Shown one piece after another: positions 61,101-64,000 of a DNA stretch of 64,000 bases. The DNA is from an uncultured Bacteroidales bacterium (GTDB lineage Bacteria > Bacteroidota > Bacteroidia > Bacteroidales > UBA932). Within the stretch, counting starts at the first letter, position 1. Each line of letters opens with the position of its first letter. Position numbers and translations under genes: made by a program. Under the pieces are notes generated by a model. It saw only the letters and a program-made list of their open reading frames with translations. It made no database searches and was not told where the DNA came from. The stretch is from the NCBI GenBank assembly GCA_900541925.1, contig UQMB01000002.1:162893-226892 (forward strand), given 5' to 3'.

Positions 61101-61364
61101 TGGGCTGTAGAGTCTTCCGACGACAGCTACGCCGGATACCTCATCCAGCAGAGGCACAACGGATTCCTCAAGGTAAGGCAGATTTCCCTCGGATACTTCG
61201 TGCCTGAGAAATTCGTCAAGGCCGCAGGTCTCAAGAGCCTCAAGCTCAGCGCCCAGCTCAAGAACCCGTTCTCTGTATTCGACACGGCGTTCTGGATGGA
61301 CAGCGACACATACAGCGCATTCAGCACCAAGGGCCTCGTCTTCGGTTTAAATGTCGGATTCTAA
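58194..61364 (+). CDS. SusC/RagA-type TonB-linked outer membrane protein
   Basis: A 1056-residue TonB-dependent transporter that imports oligosaccharides with its SusD partner. The order is signal peptide (ending near AHAQ), a carboxypeptidase-regulatory-like domain (GKVIDQSGVPVIGASVVEKG, DVDGTFTIKV), a TonB-box/plug start (EETVVVGYGTMKKTDVTGA), the plug with GNITIRGVNT and VIDGV, then a 22-strand barrel ending VFGLNVGF. There is no STN domain, so no sigma/anti-sigma signalling is expected. I chose ATG 58194; 58206 would also keep the signal. The cargo is probably rhamnogalacturonan oligosaccharide, inferred from neighbours. Confidence 0.96.
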   Translation: MVSLMNSCQRRLAALLTCVTLIGGAAHAQTATTEGKVIDQSGVPVIGASVVEKGTTNGVMTDVDGTFTIKVQTGKQLEVSCIGYLTVNVAAAPKLSITLQEDSQMLEETVVVGYGTMKKTDVTGAMVSVNSETLTQTPSNNVVEALQGKAAGVYITNGSRPGEVGNITIRGVNTIGKDLNSKNAPLIVIDGVVAHSVGLEMLNPQDIESIEILKDASATAVYGAMGGNGVVLVSTNRGKSGRFSLNYSGTFTAEKIYDKVPMMDSGETMEWRRWAYYYAGLTDIPGDQPNIDVDRALLPVKGFSETAWANILQGWGLTLQEYNDGKRSTTWDPSKVTTTDWTQYTDRVGITQEHSISASGGTDKMKSYVSLGYLDNKGTTRGQEYKRYTFRTSVDITPIKWFTLGGAINLTHSDQEYGVDNSGGASDSLPGSLHARALTLFPYGVPYDSDGKRVLYPDGNDQNPTVVDEEGKVAISYLSYDASASFYASLDFGKMWEPLKGLTFKSQFGPQIKFRQGYKYMSEDSANRLQKGLDLVTSSARKRFSWTLDNMLYYNRSFDKHSVNLTFLQEAMYNMNTQLYSMQGYGIALGKVGMAMTQKWWGLNGSSYTRDGEPSFNSLEESQLASYMVRGSYSYDNRYLLTLSYRYDGASQLGSGRKWQGFPSVALGWRLDQESFLKDVSWISELKLRAGWGKTGNYSVGLYSTKDNLTSAVLSFGSEGSTVYYTPNSFANQSITWETTDQYNIGVDFSVLRGRISGVLDLYKNYTNGLIFPVTLPSASGKTSTNANVGKTENHGFDFTVNTTNISTRDFSWKSSLNLDFNTSKIVELQNGKQDMVDDKLFIGQPISVAYGYESLGIWGDSPEDLAEIAKFNANGMNFAPGKTRIKDLNGDYKIDANNDRVVLGNTRPKWNMGFNNTLRWKNLQLDIFMFGSMGYFLQTGNGQTTAGPSRVINYYTENNKNSTYQRPFWAVESSDDSYAGYLIQQRHNGFLKVRQISLGYFVPEKFVKAAGLKSLKLSAQLKNPFSVFDTAFWMDSDTYSAFSTKGLVFGLNVGF

Positions 61365-61379
61365 TTTATCGAAACAGCA

Positions 61380-63596
61380 ATGAAACACACATATAAAGCA
61401 ATAACATGCGCCCTCCTGGCCGGATCGCTCGCCCTCACGACATCCTGCGGAGACGCCTTCCTGGACGAAGTCAAGAGGGATACGATTTCGTCAGACTACC
61501 TCGAGACCCCGGAAGGTCTCGCTTCCATGGCGGAGAGCCTCTATATCCAGCTCCGGACCCTCTTCTACGCCGAAGGCTACTGGCCGTTCACGAACGCCGG
61601 CACCGATGAATTCATGATCGGCGGCGACGGAGCCAGCGAAGCCTACAACACCTACGACTCAAGGCTTTCATCCAAGCCCGAAGGTTCAGCCAACACCGTC
61701 TCCATGAGTTGGCTCTGGGATGGGATGTACCCTTGGATCGGACGCGCCAACAACATCATCAACAACGCCGACCGCGTGATGGGCGACTCCCCTCTCTACA
61801 AGGAGACCGTGGGCACGGCCTACTTTATCCGCGCCTTCGACTATCTAACCCTCGTGATGCAGTACGGAGAACTTCCTCTCGTCACCACCGTGACCACATC
61901 CCCGGAGCGCGAATACGGCCGCGACAGCAAGGAGAGTATCTACGAGCTCATCATCAGCGACCTTGAGAAAGCATACGAGCTCCTTCCGGACGCAGCGTCC
62001 AAGACCGACAAGCTGACCAAGTACGCCGCAGCGCACTACCTCGCGAAGGCTCACCTCTGGAGGGCATCCGAGACCAACTCCGGCTGGAATTCCAAATATG
62101 TGGAGAAAGACCTCACCGAATGCATCAAGTATGCTGACATCGTGCTCGCGGCCCGTCCGCTCACTGCAAGGTACGAGGATCTCTTCGCCAACTTCACCGC
62201 ATATGACAGCTCCGTCACGGAGACGAACTCCGAGGTCGTCCTCGCCGTTTCCCATACGGAAGACTCGTCCATCCGCGGCTACTATGGCGGCAACATGACA
62301 CTGGCCTGGTTCGTGGCCCCATATCAGAACACTTTCATGTACATGGAGAGGGATGTCGCCGGAGGACGCTCATACCAGAGGATGAAGACGGCCCCGCGCT
62401 ACGCATACTACCTGTATGACCTCAAGAACGACTCCCGCTTCTGGAAGTCATTCAAGACCACCTATGCCGTCAACAAGGCGACCGCCATGACGGATCCGGC
62501 CAAATACACCGTGACTCTCGGGGACGGCAGCAAGGCCGTGGTCGGAGAGTATCTGGACGACAACTTCAGCAAGTATCTCGGAGGCATGTATGTGCTAAAC
62601 CGTCCTGAATACGGCCAGAAGTATGGCAAGGAGGACATCTCCGTGGACGAGAACGCCCCGATCAAGCCTTCTTTCACCATCAAGGACTACGCCACCGGCA
62701 AGTACATCCCTATCGTCAAGTCCCTGCTTGTGTATGACGAGAGCGGCAAGGCTGTCGGGACGAGCTTCACCCCGAACAAGAACGGAGTGTTCGCCCCGCT
62801 CAGCAAATACCTCGACGGAGCCGTGGACGCCTACAACCGCGAGCGCGGATACCGCAACGCTGTACTCGCCCGCTCAGCGGAGGATGTGTTCTTCAAGGCT
62901 GAGGCGCTCATCCGCCAGGGCAAGATCAACGAGGGTCTCGCCGTGATGAAGCCGCTCCGCGACCGCGCCCAGTTCCGCGCCGGAGAGCAGAGGGACGAGT
63001 ACCACGACGGAGGAGAGGCCTTCGCCACCAGCAAGTACCGCACTGTCATCTCGAAGTACACCAACAAGAGCGTCTTCTACCCGCGCAACTCCTACTTCTA
63101 CTCCGTGGGCGGCTGGGACAAGGACGACGCTTACCGCCAGGCGGTCAACGCCGAAGCGTCCACGCTTCAGGATGTCACCTCGTCTTCATATCCGAAGGAG
63201 GACCTCTACATCATGAACGAGCTCGCCAAGGTCAACTCCAAGTACGCCACCGACGAATACACCCGCGCCCTCTGCTATCTGCTCGACGAGAAGTCCCGCG
63301 AGATGTACGGAGAGTTCCACCGCTGGGCCGACCTGGCTCGCACGAAGACCCTTGAAGACCGTCTCAGCTTCAACGACCAGGCATGGAGCACATCTCCTGT
63401 CGATGTGCTCGGACACCGGTCCAATTACAACGGCACCGCGTATGTCTCAGCAAACGGCGGCAACTTCGACAAGAGCAAGCACTACCTCCGCCCGGTTCCT
63501 CAGAACTTCCTCGACCTGATCACCCGCGACGGCAAGCCGCTCACGGCAGCCGAGAAGGACGAGATGCAGAACCCGGGATACGGCTCCAGCAAGTAA
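61380..63596 (+). CDS. SusD/RagB-type surface glycan-binding lipoprotein
   Basis: A 738-residue SusD-family lipoprotein; lipobox LTTSC places the lipidated residue at Cys23. The N-terminal TPR-like helices are seen in YLETPEGLASMAESLY and LWDGMYPWIGRANNIINNADRV, followed by YFIRAFDYLTLVMQYGELPL and the C-terminal LLDEKSREMYGEFHRWADLART and KHYLRPVPQNFLDLI. At 738 residues it is longer than most SusD proteins (about 500-600), with extra sequence in the middle (about residues 330-500). It follows susC after 15 bp and should cap that transporter. Confidence 0.95.
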   Translation: MKHTYKAITCALLAGSLALTTSCGDAFLDEVKRDTISSDYLETPEGLASMAESLYIQLRTLFYAEGYWPFTNAGTDEFMIGGDGASEAYNTYDSRLSSKPEGSANTVSMSWLWDGMYPWIGRANNIINNADRVMGDSPLYKETVGTAYFIRAFDYLTLVMQYGELPLVTTVTTSPEREYGRDSKESIYELIISDLEKAYELLPDAASKTDKLTKYAAAHYLAKAHLWRASETNSGWNSKYVEKDLTECIKYADIVLAARPLTARYEDLFANFTAYDSSVTETNSEVVLAVSHTEDSSIRGYYGGNMTLAWFVAPYQNTFMYMERDVAGGRSYQRMKTAPRYAYYLYDLKNDSRFWKSFKTTYAVNKATAMTDPAKYTVTLGDGSKAVVGEYLDDNFSKYLGGMYVLNRPEYGQKYGKEDISVDENAPIKPSFTIKDYATGKYIPIVKSLLVYDESGKAVGTSFTPNKNGVFAPLSKYLDGAVDAYNRERGYRNAVLARSAEDVFFKAEALIRQGKINEGLAVMKPLRDRAQFRAGEQRDEYHDGGEAFATSKYRTVISKYTNKSVFYPRNSYFYSVGGWDKDDAYRQAVNAEASTLQDVTSSSYPKEDLYIMNELAKVNSKYATDEYTRALCYLLDEKSREMYGEFHRWADLARTKTLEDRLSFNDQAWSTSPVDVLGHRSNYNGTAYVSANGGNFDKSKHYLRPVPQNFLDLITRDGKPLTAAEKDEMQNPGYGSSK

Positions 63597-63690
63597 GCCG
63601 TCCATTCATGGGGCGCAAGTTTTGATGTGACCCCCGAAGTGATGTGGCTCCAGAAATCTGGACGGTCCTACATCAACAAGTCTATTGGCA

Positions 63691-63728
63691 AAGAGTTCGG
63701 TATTGTACCGGACTCTTTACTTTTTCTC
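63691..63728 (+). terminator. Terminator of the SusC/SusD operon
   Basis: AAGAGTTCGGTA (63691-63702) and TACCGGACTCTT (63706-63717) pair with one mismatch around TTG, followed by TACTTTTTC. Confidence 0.75.
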
Positions 63729-63773
63729 CCGCGCGTACAAGGCTCCTTTTTACGCACGGGATTAGTTTTGTGC

Positions 63774-63837
63774 GCAGGGGGCAGAGGTGGCAGGGACGAG
63801 GCTTTTGTGTCGAGCCCCTGCCACCTCTGCCCCCTGC
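63774..63837. repeat. Long hairpin with a perfect 22-bp stem
   Basis: The left arm starts GCAGGGGGCAGAGG at 63774 and runs to 63795; it is exactly complementary to 63816-63837, with a 20-base loop. It is too long and strong for an ordinary terminator and no T-run follows. Confidence 0.8.
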
Positions 63838-63949
63838 TCCCTTGATCCTCGCCGAGTGCAGATTTTTCTGTTTCTTATCTATTTTGAAGTTTCTTTATTG
63901 CCCGGCACCCCGGGAATCGCTATCATTGCGGGCGTAACTTTTAGACTTT

Positions 63950-64000
63950 TTAGTAAGCGGCAAAAAATAAGTTGCCGCAGATTCGGCAAAGATTTTTGAG
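63950..64000 (+). repeat. Palindromic intergenic repeat, copy G (cut by the window end)
   Basis: Begins TTAGTAAGCGGCAAAAAATA and matches copies F and D base for base except one C for T (GATTCGGC) to the last base of the window. The rest lies outside. Confidence 0.85.

Larger units (their letters stand above)
63597..63949. other. Gene-poor stretch after the SusC/SusD operon
   Basis: No convincing gene. It contains three hairpins in a row (63691-63717, 63728-63760 and 63774-63837), the first with a T-rich tail, then AT-rich sequence leading to repeat G. Confidence 0.5.

Noticed and set aside
1..64000. Prophage, insertion sequence or transposase genes
   Set aside because: No integrase, transposase, portal, capsid or terminase-like protein was recognised in any frame.

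Overview
The window looks like a chromosomal segment of a GC-rich member of the Bacteroidota, most likely order Bacteroidales. The evidence is a SusC/SusD outer-membrane pair, an Na+-translocating NQR operon, a FimB/Mfa2-like lipoprotein, a GH3-family adenylating protein, and many promoters of the Bacteroidota type (a -33 TTTG-like box and a -7 TAnnTTTG box, usually 19-20 bases apart). Genus cannot be fixed by reading alone. Genes are tightly packed: many starts overlap the upstream stop as ATGA, and two convergent pairs share stop-codon bases.

Layout. 1-5.0 kb (+): 3' part of recG, an S9 peptidase lipoprotein, a Nif3-like protein and an acyl-ACP thioesterase. 5.2-7.5 kb (-): uvrD/pcrA. 7.6-13.4 kb (+): complete nqrABCDEF with a terminator. 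13.5-14.6 kb (+): FimB/Mfa2-like lipoprotein. 14.4-23.4 kb (-): an envelope-polysaccharide operon (Wza-type exporter, Wzz-type chain-length protein, uvrA, three sugar-transfer genes). 23.4-28.6 kb: tRNA-Asp, long gene-poor stretches with palindromes, a Fic protein, queD, a 30-codon ORF and metY. 28.6-35.3 kb: WYL regulator, rmuC, a YiiX-like lipoprotein, DUF3737, an aminotransferase and an acyl-CoA ligase. 35.3-39.4 kb (-): aromatic amino-acid operon pheA-aroC-tyrA-DAHP synthase behind tRNA-Arg(CCG). 39.5-40.4 kb (+): fabD.

40.5-63.6 kb is devoted to pectin/rhamnogalacturonan use. A minus-strand operon has a GH28 polygalacturonase followed by a PfkB sugar kinase, a LarA-like nickel epimerase homologue, pdxB, gnd, a tagaturonate epimerase-like gene and an SDR of the mannonate/fructuronate type. 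Divergent from it is a plus-strand unit (nitroreductase, GH3 protein, HAD phosphatase, second GH28, GH106 rhamnosidase). An RG acetylesterase, L-rhamnose mutarotase and SusC/SusD follow. Read together, the cluster could take galacturonate through tagaturonate, fructuronate and mannonate, and perhaps by C2 epimerisation to gluconate, then 6-phosphogluconate and ribulose-5-phosphate. No mannonate dehydratase or KDPG aldolase lies in the window.

The most striking non-coding feature is a dispersed palindromic repeat of about 165 bp, resembling ERIC elements or MITEs in architecture. Eight full, shortened, diverged or solo copies lie in intergenic spaces. Several copies carry the stop codon of the neighbouring gene as their terminal bases. 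Diverged copies keep the central hairpin through wobble pairing. No transposase, CRISPR array or prophage was seen.
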